Source of the DNA: an uncultured Merdimonas sp.
GTDB lineage: Bacteria; Bacillota; Clostridia; Lachnospirales; Lachnospiraceae
Assembly: GCA_944378225.1 (NCBI GenBank)
Contig: CALWGE010000010.1
Coordinates: 1-55,759 of the forward strand
Reading direction: 5' to 3'
Length of the DNA stretch: 55,759 nt
The notes below the pieces were generated by a model. That model did not search any database. It was not told the DNA's origin and saw only the letters and a list, made by a program, of their open reading frames with translations. Shown piece after piece: positions 9,512 to 18,495 of the stretch (position 1 is the first letter of the stretch; each line of letters starts with the position of its first letter). The position numbers and the translations under genes are program-made.

Positions 9512-10222
9512 ATGAAGGAAAACGTGTGGAAGAAGTCGTGCCATATATCTCCATCCATGATTACGCTGGATATGTGTAATCTGGAGCAGCAGTGCAGATT
9601 GATTGAAGAAGCCGGACTGGAGATGATCCATGTGGACATTCTGGACGGCCATTTCAGTCCGAGCATGCCGCTGGGACTGGATACGGTGAAACAGATTGCA
9701 AAAAAGACCAATCTGGAGCTGGAAGCACATGTCATGGTAAAAGATCCGCAGTTTTTTATCGATGAACTGATTGAAGCAGGGGTTTCTCAGATTGTGTTTC
9801 ACATAGAAACCTGCGATCATGTAGATGGAATGCTGAATTACATTCACAGTAAAGGGATTCGCGCAGGAGTAGCCCTGAAACCTTCTACACCGCTGTATGA
9901 ACTGGAGTATATTCTTGATAAATGTGATGCGGTTCTGCTGATGCTGATTAATCCTGGCTTTGCACAGGTGAAAGGCGAGGCGCAGACTCCGTATTCCGCC
10001 AGAAAGATTCGGGATCTTCATGAGATGATTCAGTCCAGAGGACTGAATACGAAAGTGATTCTTGACGGACGGATTTCTCCGGAAAATATTCGCACTTACG
10101 GTACATCCGGAGAGGCTAATATTTTTGTGGCAGGAAGCACATGTATCAGTAAAGAAGATCAGACGGGAAGCCTGAATAGTCTGAAAAATCTGGAGGATGA
10201 AATAAATGGGATATTACAGTGA
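9512..10222 (+). CDS. Ribulose-phosphate / allulose-6-phosphate 3-epimerase family protein
   Basis: 236 residues forming a ribulose-phosphate-binding TIM barrel. The family's metal and acid/base residues are visible: H40-x-D42 in 'HVDILDGHFSP', H73 in 'EAHVMV' and D185 in 'ILDGR'. Family members epimerise C3 of D-ribulose 5-phosphate or D-allulose 6-phosphate. Its place beside a ribose/allose-type transporter and a ROK kinase favours an AlsE-like role (inference). The start at 9512 gives a 9-nt gap from AGGAG (9498-9502); the ATG at 9506 is an alternative. The gene overlaps the next by 17 nt. Confidence 0.8.
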   Translation: MKENVWKKSCHISPSMITLDMCNLEQQCRLIEEAGLEMIHVDILDGHFSPSMPLGLDTVKQIAKKTNLELEAHVMVKDPQFFIDELIEAGVSQIVFHIETCDHVDGMLNYIHSKGIRAGVALKPSTPLYELEYILDKCDAVLLMLINPGFAQVKGEAQTPYSARKIRDLHEMIQSRGLNTKVILDGRISPENIRTYGTSGEANIFVAGSTCISKEDQTGSLNSLKNLEDEINGILQ

Positions 10223-10778
10223 GCATTATAATCAGACAGTAAAGGATGTGCTTGGAGAGATTGACAGAGCTCTGGGGGCTGTAGACCAGGAAACGGTAGA
10301 GCGTTTTGTGGATGCTGTATTGAAAGCGGATCAGGTATATTTTGTGGGCGTTGGAAGAGTGCTTCTTTCCCTGCAGGCTATCTGTAAAAGACTGGCTCAT
10401 CTGGGGATTAAAACTCATTATGTAGGAGAAATCACTGAGCCGGCAATCACAGAAAATGATCTTCTTATAGTAGGATCGGGAAGCGGCGGCTCTCTGTTCC
10501 CGCTGGGAATTGCAAAAAAAGCACATACGATTGGAGCAAAAATCGTACATATCGGTTCTAATCCGAACAGTGAAATGAAGGATTTATGCGAGTTCATGGT
10601 ACGCATACCGGTAAGAACCAAGAACTATCTGGAAGATGAGATTGATTCCATTCAGCCGATGACATCCCTGTTTGAGCAGAGCCTTCTGCTTTTCGGAGAT
10701 GTGGTGGCAAAGATGATTATCGACGAGCGTGGACTGGATATGAAGAGTTTGTGGAGATATCACGCAAATCTCGAGTGA
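10206..10778 (+). CDS. SIS-domain sugar-phosphate isomerase (6-phospho-3-hexuloisomerase-like)
   Basis: 190 residues, one SIS domain covering nearly the whole protein. 'GVGRVLLSLQAICKRLAHLG' (from about residue 48) and the Gly/Ser-rich 'GSGSGGS' loop (about 90-96) match the HxlB/PHI group, which interconverts 3-hexulose 6-phosphate and fructose 6-phosphate. No hexulose-phosphate synthase partner is evident unless the preceding barrel protein takes that role. It may instead isomerise the aldose/ketose phosphate of this operon's sugar. The start overlaps the epimerase gene by 17 nt (GGAG-like site inside the upstream gene), so the two are probably translated together. Confidence 0.75.
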   Translation: MGYYSEHYNQTVKDVLGEIDRALGAVDQETVERFVDAVLKADQVYFVGVGRVLLSLQAICKRLAHLGIKTHYVGEITEPAITENDLLIVGSGSGGSLFPLGIAKKAHTIGAKIVHIGSNPNSEMKDLCEFMVRIPVRTKNYLEDEIDSIQPMTSLFEQSLLLFGDVVAKMIIDERGLDMKSLWRYHANLE

Positions 10779-10796
10779 CGAAAGAGGAAGACAGCG

Positions 10797-11852
10797 ATGG
10801 ATGTGAATCTGATGAAATATTGCGGAAGCCTTCAGCAGCTGGTATATGCACGCCCCATTACTTATAAAGAAGGCCGTGCGGAACATTTGAATGCTATCGA
10901 AGCAAAATGTGGAGATTTGTTTTTTCATGCGGCAGCAGATAAGGCTCTGGATATTACGGATTTAACGTATAAGGGAATGAACATGACATTTCTGGCCAAG
11001 CCGGGACTGGAAGGAAGAAACCAGTATGATACCAATGGTCAGGAAGCTCAGAGAAGTATCATGGGCGGTCTGTTTTTCACCTGCGGACTTGAAAATATAT
11101 GCGCTCCCTGTACGATAGACGGAAAAGACTATCCTATGCATGGAAGAATGCGCACCACTCCTGCAGAGCATGTATGCACGGATGTGGTTACGGAGGGCGA
11201 TGAAGTTCGCCTGGTAATTTCCGGAGAAATGCGGGAAGCAGAACTGTTTGGAGAAAACATGGTGCTCCGCAGAAAAATTGAAAGTGTGTTGGGTGAAAAC
11301 AGCATTATTGTAACGGATGAGATAGAAAATCAGGCGTTTCGTCCTGAACCGCTGATGCTGCTGTATCACTGCAATATGGGCTATCCTTTCCTGAATGAGA
11401 ACTGCAGATTGTATGTACCATCTGTAAAAGTAACAGGAAGAGAAGAGTTTTCAGAAAAGCACGTGTCAGACTGGGATAAGATAGATTCTCCGAAAGATAA
11501 TGAACCGGAATATGTCTTTATTCATGATATGAAGACGGATAAAAATCTGGACACCATGGTTCTGGTAGCAAATCACGAACTGAATGTGGGACTTGTGATT
11601 TCATTTAATCAGAAGAATCTTCCTTATTTCATGGAGTGGAAGTCCATGGCTTCAGGTGATTACGTTCTGGGACTGGAGCCTTCGAATTCCAGTGTATATG
11701 GCAAGACGTATCATATCGAAAATGACAGTGTTCATTATCTGCAGCCTTTTGAAAAGGAAACAAATACACTGAAGTTTTCCATAATAGAAGGAAAAGAAAA
11801 ACTGGAAGAAATCATTGCAAAAATTAACGCGCTGAAAGCGCAGGAGGAGTAA
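10797..11852 (+). CDS. DUF4432-like aldose-1-epimerase-fold protein
   Basis: 351 residues with the galactose-mutarotase-like look: all-beta pattern, 'YPMHGR' near residue 115 and a late Glu/Pro region 'LGLEPSNSSVYG'. It fits the DUF4432 group, found in sugar operons and thought to bind or mutarotate free sugars. No signal peptide, so cytoplasmic. It sits between the SIS isomerase and the lyxose-isomerase-like gene and probably prepares the anomer used by the kinase or isomerase (inference). AAGAGGAAG upstream serves as ribosome site. Confidence 0.65.
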   Translation: MDVNLMKYCGSLQQLVYARPITYKEGRAEHLNAIEAKCGDLFFHAAADKALDITDLTYKGMNMTFLAKPGLEGRNQYDTNGQEAQRSIMGGLFFTCGLENICAPCTIDGKDYPMHGRMRTTPAEHVCTDVVTEGDEVRLVISGEMREAELFGENMVLRRKIESVLGENSIIVTDEIENQAFRPEPLMLLYHCNMGYPFLNENCRLYVPSVKVTGREEFSEKHVSDWDKIDSPKDNEPEYVFIHDMKTDKNLDTMVLVANHELNVGLVISFNQKNLPYFMEWKSMASGDYVLGLEPSNSSVYGKTYHIENDSVHYLQPFEKETNTLKFSIIEGKEKLEEIIAKINALKAQEE

Positions 11853-11856
11853 TAAA

Positions 11857-12540
11857 ATGAAAAGATCTGAGATTAATGCAGTTATCAAAAAATTTGAAGC
11901 GCTGCTGGCAGAGTATAAATTTGCGCTGCCCCCGTATTTAAGCTTCACTCCCGAGGAATGGGCTGAGAAGGGTCATGAGTATGATGAGATTCGTGACAAT
12001 GCTCTCGGATGGGACGTAACAGATTACGGCGAGGGACACTTTGATACACTGGGACTGGCCCTGATTACCATCCGCAATGGAAACGTACATAATCCCAAGT
12101 ATAAAAAACCTTACGCAGAGAAAATCATGATGTGCGATTCCGGTCAGGTATCTCCGATGCATTTCCACTGGAACAAGATGGAAGACATCATTAACCGCGG
12201 CGGAAACGATATCATTTTCACATTCTATAATGCAGATCCGGAAACAGGAGAGTATCTGGATACCGACGTTCTGATTTGCCAGGACGGAAGACAGTATACA
12301 ATGCCGGCAGGAAGCAAGGTGACGCTTCATCCGGGAGAGAGCATGACTCTTTATCCGTATCTGTATCATGAATTCATCATTCCGGAAGGCGGTCCGTCTC
12401 TGATTGGAGAGGTTTCCATGACAAATGATGACAATACGGACAACCGGTTCAAGAATCCTCTTGGAAGATATCCGTCTATTGAAGAGGATGAGCCGCCCTA
12501 TCGTCTGCTCTGCACCGAATATCCGGCAGCGAAGGATTGA
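11857..12540 (+). CDS. D-lyxose ketol-isomerase family protein (cupin)
   Basis: 227 residues, the size of characterised D-lyxose isomerases such as Bacillus YdaE and the E. coli O157 enzyme. The cupin metal site is visible: H102-F-H104 and E109 in 'MHFHWNKMEDIINRGG', with H171 in 'LYHEF'. These Mn-dependent enzymes interconvert D-lyxose/D-xylulose and D-mannose/D-fructose. It starts 4 nt after the previous stop, with GGAGG as ribosome site. No xylulokinase (FGGY family) is present in the window, which argues for a hexose or for a PfkB enzyme acting on the ketose product. Confidence 0.8.
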   Translation: MKRSEINAVIKKFEALLAEYKFALPPYLSFTPEEWAEKGHEYDEIRDNALGWDVTDYGEGHFDTLGLALITIRNGNVHNPKYKKPYAEKIMMCDSGQVSPMHFHWNKMEDIINRGGNDIIFTFYNADPETGEYLDTDVLICQDGRQYTMPAGSKVTLHPGESMTLYPYLYHEFIIPEGGPSLIGEVSMTNDDNTDNRFKNPLGRYPSIEEDEPPYRLLCTEYPAAKD

Positions 12541-12652
12541 GTAACAGGAAAGCGCATGCTATAAGGAAAACTGGTAACAGGAAAGTGTATACTCCTGCGA
12601 GGGAGTATTAAAAAATACACTCAAAAAATTTTTATCTAGGAGGATGAAAAAG
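12541..12652 (+). promoter_or_regulatory. Leader of the binding-protein gene: direct repeats and hairpin
   Basis: The 12-mer GTAACAGGAAAG occurs at 12541-12552 and again at 12574-12585, 33 bp apart (about three helical turns). It is followed by a hairpin (ATACTCC 12589-12595 with GGAGTAT 12602-12608) and a longer-range pair GTGTAT/ATACAC (12585-12590 with 12615-12620). Such leaders can act as an operator, a processing site or an mRNA stabiliser that raises binding-protein output. Confidence 0.5.
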
Positions 12653-13711
12653 ATGAAAAAGAGAATTCTGGCTGCATTGTTTGCAGCAGCAATGGTTGCT
12701 TCTCTGACTGCTTGCGGTGGCGGAAATGACGCTGCTACAGATACTGCAGCTGAGACAACTGAGGAGACCACAGAGGATGCAGCTGCTACAGAGGAGACAG
12801 CAGATGCTGCAGGAGAGACCAAGGATCTTTCTGAACTGAAGCTGGCTTTCATCGTAGGTACTGAGAATGACGCATTCTATCAGAGCGTTGAAGAGGGTAT
12901 CGTTGCACAGTGCGAAGCTCTTGGAATTCCGGAGCCGACTCTGGCAGACCAGCAGCTGGACGGAAACATCTGCTCTGACCTGATTAACAACTATGTTGCA
13001 GCAGGATATGATGCAGTTGCTCTTTCTGCAAATGACCCGGCAGGAACCATGCCTGCAATTCAGGCTGCTAACGAGCAGGGTGTAGAGATCTTCACCTTTG
13101 ACTGTACTCTGGATGACGAGTATCTGGATCAGTATGTTGCATTCGTAGGATCCAACAACTACGCAGGTGGTGTTACTGCTGGTGAGTACATCGCAGAGCA
13201 TGCTCCGGAAGGATCTACTGTAGGCTGCATTACCTACGCTTCTGCACAGTCCACAAGAGACCGTCAGGCTGGTTTCGAGGAGACTATTCAGGCTGCTATC
13301 GACGGCGGCAAGGATCTGACTCTTATCGAGTCTCAGGATGCTGACAACGATCAGGCAAAGGCTTCTGATATCATGCAGAACCTGATTACTCAGTACGGCG
13401 ATGACCTTTCCTACATCTTCGTAGTAGGTGACCCGACTGGTTACGGCGCTCTGGCTTCCATCCAGTCTGCTGGCGCAAGCACCAAGATTGTTGGATTTGA
13501 CGCTGGACAGACCGCATGTGAGTACATCGCAGATCCGGAAGTAGGAAAGATTTGGGAAGCTGAAGTTGCTCAGAACCCGGTTGGAATCGGTTCCGGTATC
13601 GTAGACAAGATTGCTGAGTACTTCCAGACTGGCGCTGTAGCAGGCGAGCAGAAAGACCTTATCGAGTGTGAGCTTGTAACTGCTGAGAACGTAGCAGATT
13701 ATCTTAACTAA
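12653..13711 (+). CDS. Sugar ABC transporter substrate-binding lipoprotein (ribose type)
   Basis: 352 residues. The signal peptide ends in the lipobox L-T-A-C with Cys21 as the lipidation site, followed by a Thr/Glu/Ala-rich linker (about 25-60) and a periplasmic-binding-protein type 1 fold (Peripla_BP_4, RbsB/AlsB/XylF-like). It captures the sugar outside the membrane for the ATPase and permease encoded next. The start at 12653 is preferred over ATG 12644 because TAGGAGG ends at 12643: 9 nt spacing against none. Codon choice is biased towards GCT/GTT/TCT-type codons compared with its neighbours, as expected for high expression. A partial terminator follows. Confidence 0.9.
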   Translation: MKKRILAALFAAAMVASLTACGGGNDAATDTAAETTEETTEDAAATEETADAAGETKDLSELKLAFIVGTENDAFYQSVEEGIVAQCEALGIPEPTLADQQLDGNICSDLINNYVAAGYDAVALSANDPAGTMPAIQAANEQGVEIFTFDCTLDDEYLDQYVAFVGSNNYAGGVTAGEYIAEHAPEGSTVGCITYASAQSTRDRQAGFEETIQAAIDGGKDLTLIESQDADNDQAKASDIMQNLITQYGDDLSYIFVVGDPTGYGALASIQSAGASTKIVGFDAGQTACEYIADPEVGKIWEAEVAQNPVGIGSGIVDKIAEYFQTGAVAGEQKDLIECELVTAENVADYLN

Positions 13712-13759
13712 GTAATACGAAAAATAAACGGACTAAGTGTTAAATTGGTCTGAAGAAGG

Positions 13760-13794
13760 GAGGGCCGGATACAGGAAATCCGGTCCTCTTTTTA
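13760..13794 (+). terminator. Intra-operon terminator after the binding-protein gene
   Basis: AGGGCCGGAT (13761-13770) pairs with ATCCGGTCCT (13778-13787, one G-U pair), followed by CTTTTTAAAC. It lies between the binding protein and the ATPase, an arrangement that usually makes the binding protein more abundant than the membrane complex. Confidence 0.7.
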
Positions 13795-13823
13795 AACAAA
13801 AATAAAGGAAATGGAGGACAGAT

Positions 13824-15335
13824 ATGGAACCGGTCTTACAGGTAAAGAATATTGCCAAGGAATTTCCGGGCGTTAAAGCGCTGGAGGATATCAGCATAGA
13901 TTTTTACCCGGGTGAGTGCCATGCTCTGGTTGGTGAGAACGGCGCCGGAAAATCTACGCTGATTAAAATCATCGCTTCGATTTACAAGCCTACAAGAGGC
14001 GAAGTGATGCTGGACGGAAAGGTATGTAATTTCAAGACCCCGAAGGACGCTCTGGATGCCGGAATCGCTGTTATCCAGCAGGAGACTTCCATAGCTCCGC
14101 ATCTGACTGTAGCCGAGAACATCTATCTGGGATGCGAGCCGAGACAGAAGAACGGATTGCTGGATCGCAAAAAGATGGAGGCTGATGCGCAGGCCGTATT
14201 GGATGAGATGGGACTTGAGATTGATGCGCATACACTTTGCTCCACACTGACTGCCGCACAGCTGCAGATGGTGGAAATTGCAAAGGTTATTTCAAAACAC
14301 GCAAAGGTGGTAGTATTGGATGAGCCCACCTCGTCACTTTCTGAGAAAGAGATAGATTCTCTTTTTGAGCAGGTGCGCAAGATGAAGGCTGCAAACACCA
14401 CGATGATTTATGTAACCCATCGTATGGCGGAGCTGTCCATTATCTGTGAAAGATGTTCCATTTTCCGTGATGGTCTTAAGGTTGCGGAATATATGATTAA
14501 GGATGTAGATGAGCAGACCATCGTAAACAGCATGGTTGGCCGTGAGCTGGGAGCTTTCGTGAAACCTGAGCATACTGCCAAGGAAGAGGTTCTTCGTGTT
14601 GAAAATCTCTGCCAGAAAGGTAAGTTCGAAAATGTAAGTTTCCATGCAAATGCAGGTGAGATTGTAGCTTTCTCCGGACTGGTAGGAGCAGGACGTACGG
14701 AAGTTATGGAAGCAATCTTTGGAGCAACCAAGCTGACATCCGGAAAAGTATTTCTGAATGGAGAAGAAGTACATATTAAGAATCCGGCGGATGCGATTCG
14801 CCGCGGAATCGGACTTGCTACGGAAGACCGTCGTCGTACAGGACTTCTTCTTAAGAAAGATATTGAAGAAAACATTGCCCTTCCGAACCTTCCGTTCCAT
14901 GCAAAAAATGGTTTTGTAAACGTTCCCTGGGAGAAACAGACCAGTGAGGAATATATGGGCAAGCTGAAAATCAAGGCGCCGAATATTCAGACGCTTTGCC
15001 TGAACCTTTCAGGTGGAAATCAGCAGAAGGTTATCCTTTCCAAATGGCTGGCAGCGGGCGTAAAACTGTTGATCCTTGACGAGCCTACAAAGGGTATCGA
15101 CGTAAATGCAAGAGCAGAGTTCTACACCTTGATGGATGAATTTGTGGAAGCCGGCGGATCTATTATCATGGTATCCTCAGACATGCCGGAGATTATCAAG
15201 GTGGCTGACAGAGCTTATGTTATGTCAGAAGGACGTCTGACAGGAGAACTGACACGCAGCGAGATTACAGAGCTGAACCTGATTTCTCTTGCAAACCCCG
15301 TTACTGATGGTTCCGACAAAAAGAAGGCAAAATAA
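13824..15335 (+). CDS. Sugar ABC transporter ATPase (RbsA/MglA/AlsA-like, two nucleotide-binding domains)
   Basis: 503 residues with two fused ATP-binding cassettes, the standard layout for this importer class. The first has Walker A GENGAGKST at 37-45 and Walker B LDEPT. The second has the degenerate P-loop GLVGAGRTE, LSGGNQQK near 395 and LDEPTKGID near 418. The first signature reads LTAAQLQMVE rather than LSxxQ, a small deviation in the expected position. It powers uptake together with the binding protein upstream and the permease downstream. GGAGG lies just before the start. Confidence 0.92.
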   Translation: MEPVLQVKNIAKEFPGVKALEDISIDFYPGECHALVGENGAGKSTLIKIIASIYKPTRGEVMLDGKVCNFKTPKDALDAGIAVIQQETSIAPHLTVAENIYLGCEPRQKNGLLDRKKMEADAQAVLDEMGLEIDAHTLCSTLTAAQLQMVEIAKVISKHAKVVVLDEPTSSLSEKEIDSLFEQVRKMKAANTTMIYVTHRMAELSIICERCSIFRDGLKVAEYMIKDVDEQTIVNSMVGRELGAFVKPEHTAKEEVLRVENLCQKGKFENVSFHANAGEIVAFSGLVGAGRTEVMEAIFGATKLTSGKVFLNGEEVHIKNPADAIRRGIGLATEDRRRTGLLLKKDIEENIALPNLPFHAKNGFVNVPWEKQTSEEYMGKLKIKAPNIQTLCLNLSGGNQQKVILSKWLAAGVKLLILDEPTKGIDVNARAEFYTLMDEFVEAGGSIIMVSSDMPEIIKVADRAYVMSEGRLTGELTRSEITELNLISLANPVTDGSDKKKAK

Positions 15336-15414
15336 GCCGGACTGCAAGTGGGATGTAATCATCAGAACAGACCATAGTAAATGAATCTTTATGTAGAGAG
15401 AGGAAAAAAAGGAA

Positions 15415-16401
15415 ATGAAAAAAGGGAATGTAAAACAGTTAATCACTGATAATATTGTTGTAGTGGTACTGGTACTTCTTGTTATCGGATTTTCTATCGG
15501 AAACAGTACCTTCTTAAAAACGGCAAATGTTATTAACCTGTTCGGCCAGATGTGTCTGAATGCTCTTCTGGCAACCGGACTTACCTATGTAATTATTCTG
15601 GGCGGTATCGATATCAGCGTTGGTTCTTCCATGGCTATCACTGGTATCCTGGCAGCACAGGCAGTGCTGGCTACAGGCGTACAGTCTACCCTTGCATGTA
15701 TGGCAATTTCTATTCTGGTAGGACTTGTAGCAGGAGCTGTTATCGGTCTTTTCATCGGCTGGCTGATCGCTTACAGAGGACTGGTTCCCATGATTTGTAC
15801 CCTGGCTCTGATGCAGGCCTTCCGTGGACTTGCCTATATCATCTCCGGCGGCGGCCCTGTTTACGGTCTTCCGAATGGATTCTCCGTACTGGGTGCAGGT
15901 CGTCTGATTAAGACAGAAGGTTTCAAGACGGGTATTATTCCGGTTATCGTAATCTTTACAGTTATCGTAGTTGTGATTTTCCATATTATTCTGACAAAGA
16001 CCGTATTTGGCCGTCACGTATTTGCAGTAGGTTCCAACTCTTCTGTGGCACATATGTGTGGTATTGATACAAAGCTGGTAACTCTGAAGTGCCACATGAT
16101 CTGTGGAATTACAGCAGGTCTGGCAGGTATCGTAGCTGCTTCCAAGGTAAATAACGGACACCCGAATACTGGTGATGGTTATGAGATGTATGCTATCGCA
16201 GCAACCGTTCTTGGAGGAACTTCTCTTTCCGGTGGTACTGGTTCTGTAGCAAGAGCAATGTTTGGATGCGCTATCATCGCAGTTATCAATAATGGTATGA
16301 CCCTGATGGAAATCTCCGCTTACTGGCAGAAGGTTGTAATCGGTGTAATCATTATTCTGGCAGTTATGCTTGACATGGCTCAGAAGAAAAAATCTGAATA
16401 A
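15415..16401 (+). CDS. Sugar ABC transporter permease (RbsC/AlsC-like)
   Basis: 328 residues, strongly hydrophobic, with 8-10 membrane segments. It carries the conserved 'GGIDISVGS' stretch (near residue 63) and the C-terminal 'VLGGTSLSGGTGSV' loop seen in BPD_transp_2 permeases of the ribose/allose/xylose family. It forms the membrane channel with the preceding ATPase. AGGAAAAAAAGG precedes the start after a 79-nt gap. Confidence 0.92.
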   Translation: MKKGNVKQLITDNIVVVVLVLLVIGFSIGNSTFLKTANVINLFGQMCLNALLATGLTYVIILGGIDISVGSSMAITGILAAQAVLATGVQSTLACMAISILVGLVAGAVIGLFIGWLIAYRGLVPMICTLALMQAFRGLAYIISGGGPVYGLPNGFSVLGAGRLIKTEGFKTGIIPVIVIFTVIVVVIFHIILTKTVFGRHVFAVGSNSSVAHMCGIDTKLVTLKCHMICGITAGLAGIVAASKVNNGHPNTGDGYEMYAIAATVLGGTSLSGGTGSVARAMFGCAIIAVINNGMTLMEISAYWQKVVIGVIIILAVMLDMAQKKKSE

Positions 16402-16427
16402 AATATAAAGTAAATGGGCTGGTACAT

Positions 16428-17396
16428 ATGAGACACTTTTTGATTATCGATATTGGCGGAACAAAAACAACAGCTGTTGTATTCAATGACCAGGGAGAGC
16501 CTGTTACTGACTTTATCGTAAAAAGCTCCAGAACCTACGAAGGCGAAAATGCAGTATTTCAGAATACCATAGAGCTGGCATATCAGGTGCTGGAAGAGGC
16601 AGGAATGAAAAAAGAGGATATTGTGGGCGTAGGCGTAGCCGCGCCCGGTCCTCTGGATTACAGGACAGGCCTGATTCTGGATGTTCCCATGATGGGATGG
16701 AAGAATTTCCCGTTGGGAGAACGGCTGCGGAAAGAATTTGGTGTTCCTGTTTATGTAGAAAATGATGGAAATCTGGGAGCGCTTGCCGAGGCCAATGTAG
16801 GCGTGGCAAAGGGAGAGAACGTGGTTCTCTATCAGACAATCAGCACAGGCTGCGGCGGCGGAATCGCTATTGGCGGAGAGATTTTCCATGGTCATTCCGG
16901 CTTTGCAGGTGAATTTGGTCATGTATCCATTAATTTTGCAGGTCCAAAATGCGGCTGCGGAGGCAGCGGCTGTTTTGAACTGTATGCGTCAGGAACAGCC
17001 GTAAATAATCGCATGAAACGCGATATGAGATGTGGAATCAAATCACTGGCTTTTGAAGCTGTTGATTATGATCCGGAGAAGATAAACGGAAAAATTCTGA
17101 GTGACGCAGCAGAGCAGGGCGATCCTTATGCAATCAGTATGCTGCAGCAGGAAGGCTATTATATCGGAGTTGGTCTGTCCAATCTTTTTAACCTGTTTGA
17201 TCCGGACGTTATCGTACTTGCCGGCGGTATGGTAAAGGCAGGAAGATACTTCTGGTATAACATGATGAATGAGATCCACAGACATACCTGTTTCCAGGTA
17301 GACGAGGACAGAATCCGCGTATCAGAGCTGAATGATAAAGTGGTTGCCTATGGAGCCTATGTTATGGTGAAAAAGGCTATCGATGGGAAACTGTAA
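16428..17396 (+). CDS. ROK-family sugar kinase (glucokinase/allokinase type)
   Basis: 322 residues. The ATP-binding D8-I-G-G-T-K13 motif is at the N-terminus, GEFGH near 161-165, and the zinc motif C-x-C-G-x-x-G-C near 176-184. Unlike the protein at 7966-9141 it has no helix-turn-helix, so it is an enzyme that phosphorylates an aldohexose at C6. E. coli AlsK (allose kinase) and glucokinases belong to this family; sequence alone does not settle the substrate. It starts 26 nt after the permease stop. Confidence 0.85.
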   Translation: MRHFLIIDIGGTKTTAVVFNDQGEPVTDFIVKSSRTYEGENAVFQNTIELAYQVLEEAGMKKEDIVGVGVAAPGPLDYRTGLILDVPMMGWKNFPLGERLRKEFGVPVYVENDGNLGALAEANVGVAKGENVVLYQTISTGCGGGIAIGGEIFHGHSGFAGEFGHVSINFAGPKCGCGGSGCFELYASGTAVNNRMKRDMRCGIKSLAFEAVDYDPEKINGKILSDAAEQGDPYAISMLQQEGYYIGVGLSNLFNLFDPDVIVLAGGMVKAGRYFWYNMMNEIHRHTCFQVDEDRIRVSELNDKVVAYGAYVMVKKAIDGKL

Positions 17397-17459
17397 AGCG
17401 CAGCAAAGCTGTTGTGTGTTGGGGAAACGCAGAGAAAGTGATTGAAAAGGAGAATTGAT

Positions 17460-18398
17460 ATGCCATTATTAACAATGAAACAGATTATGGCCGATTCTGT
17501 AAGACTTGCAACGTCTGCAGATGCAAAGCCGGAAGACAGATATGCAGTAGGAGCTTTTAACTTCAGCACAATTCCGGAGATGGTGGGAATTGTAGAAGGT
17601 GCCAGAGAGAAGAACGCACCTGTCATTCTGATGGCTTCTCTGGGAGCTATTAAGTACATTGGTTCCCTGGAACTGATTGCAGAGACTGCAAAGGGTATTG
17701 CCAAGACCTATCCTGAAGTTCCGATTTGCCTTCACCTGGATCATGCAACAGATCTTGAGCAGATTAAGCAGGCAGTTGTTGCCGGATTTACTAATGTTAT
17801 GATTGATGCTTCTCAGGAAGATTTCGAGACTAATATTGCTAAATCAAAGGAGATTGCTGACTTTGCACATAAGCACAGCCCCTACGGCATTAACGGATGC
17901 TCCGTAGAAGCAGAGCTGGGAATGCTGGCAGGCCATGAGGACAATATCCATGTGGAAGAGTCCGGAAAGGCTTATACAGATCCCGCACTGGTAGCAGAGT
18001 TTGTAGAGAAGACAGGAATCGATGCTCTTGCAATCGCAATCGGAACAGCGCATGGTTTCTATAAGGCAGCTCCGGAAATCCGTTTTGACCTTCTGGAGGA
18101 GATCCGCAGCAAGACAGATGTTGCTCTGGTTCTTCATGGAGGAACCGGTGTTCCGGATGACGATTTCCGCAAATGTGTTGCTATGGGTATGAGTAAGATC
18201 AATGTGGGAACCGGACTGAAGAAAGTATATACTGATGCAGTAAGAGAAGCAATCAAGACACTTCCCGAGACTGAGTATGATCCCCGTAAGATCGCAGGAC
18301 CGGGACGGAAAGCGATTGCAGCTGAGATTGCATCCAAGAGTGATCTGTTTAACTGCTCCGGAAAAGCACCGGCAGTTTTAAGAAGTATTTATCAGTAA
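17460..18398 (+). CDS. Class II ketose-bisphosphate aldolase (fructose/tagatose-bisphosphate type)
   Basis: 312 residues. Zinc and catalytic residues of class II aldolases are visible: D94 and H95 in 'HLDHATD', H198 in 'GTAHGFY' and H226 in 'LHGGTG', plus the C-terminal 'INVGTGLK' phosphate-binding loop. It cleaves a ketose 1,6-bisphosphate or 1-phosphate to dihydroxyacetone phosphate and an aldehyde. With two PfkB kinases in the locus this allows conversion to triose phosphates inside the operon's own pathway. ATG 17460 follows AAAAGGAG; an in-frame TTG at 17442 lacks a ribosome site. Confidence 0.88.
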   Translation: MPLLTMKQIMADSVRLATSADAKPEDRYAVGAFNFSTIPEMVGIVEGAREKNAPVILMASLGAIKYIGSLELIAETAKGIAKTYPEVPICLHLDHATDLEQIKQAVVAGFTNVMIDASQEDFETNIAKSKEIADFAHKHSPYGINGCSVEAELGMLAGHEDNIHVEESGKAYTDPALVAEFVEKTGIDALAIAIGTAHGFYKAAPEIRFDLLEEIRSKTDVALVLHGGTGVPDDDFRKCVAMGMSKINVGTGLKKVYTDAVREAIKTLPETEYDPRKIAGPGRKAIAAEIASKSDLFNCSGKAPAVLRSIYQ

Positions 18399-18495
18399 AA
18401 AGAACCGGGGCAGATAGTTTCATGACCAGATAATGGAACAGGGAATTATCTGCCTTCCCTGTTTTACAGCATTCACAGAAAGAGAGGTTACAGTT

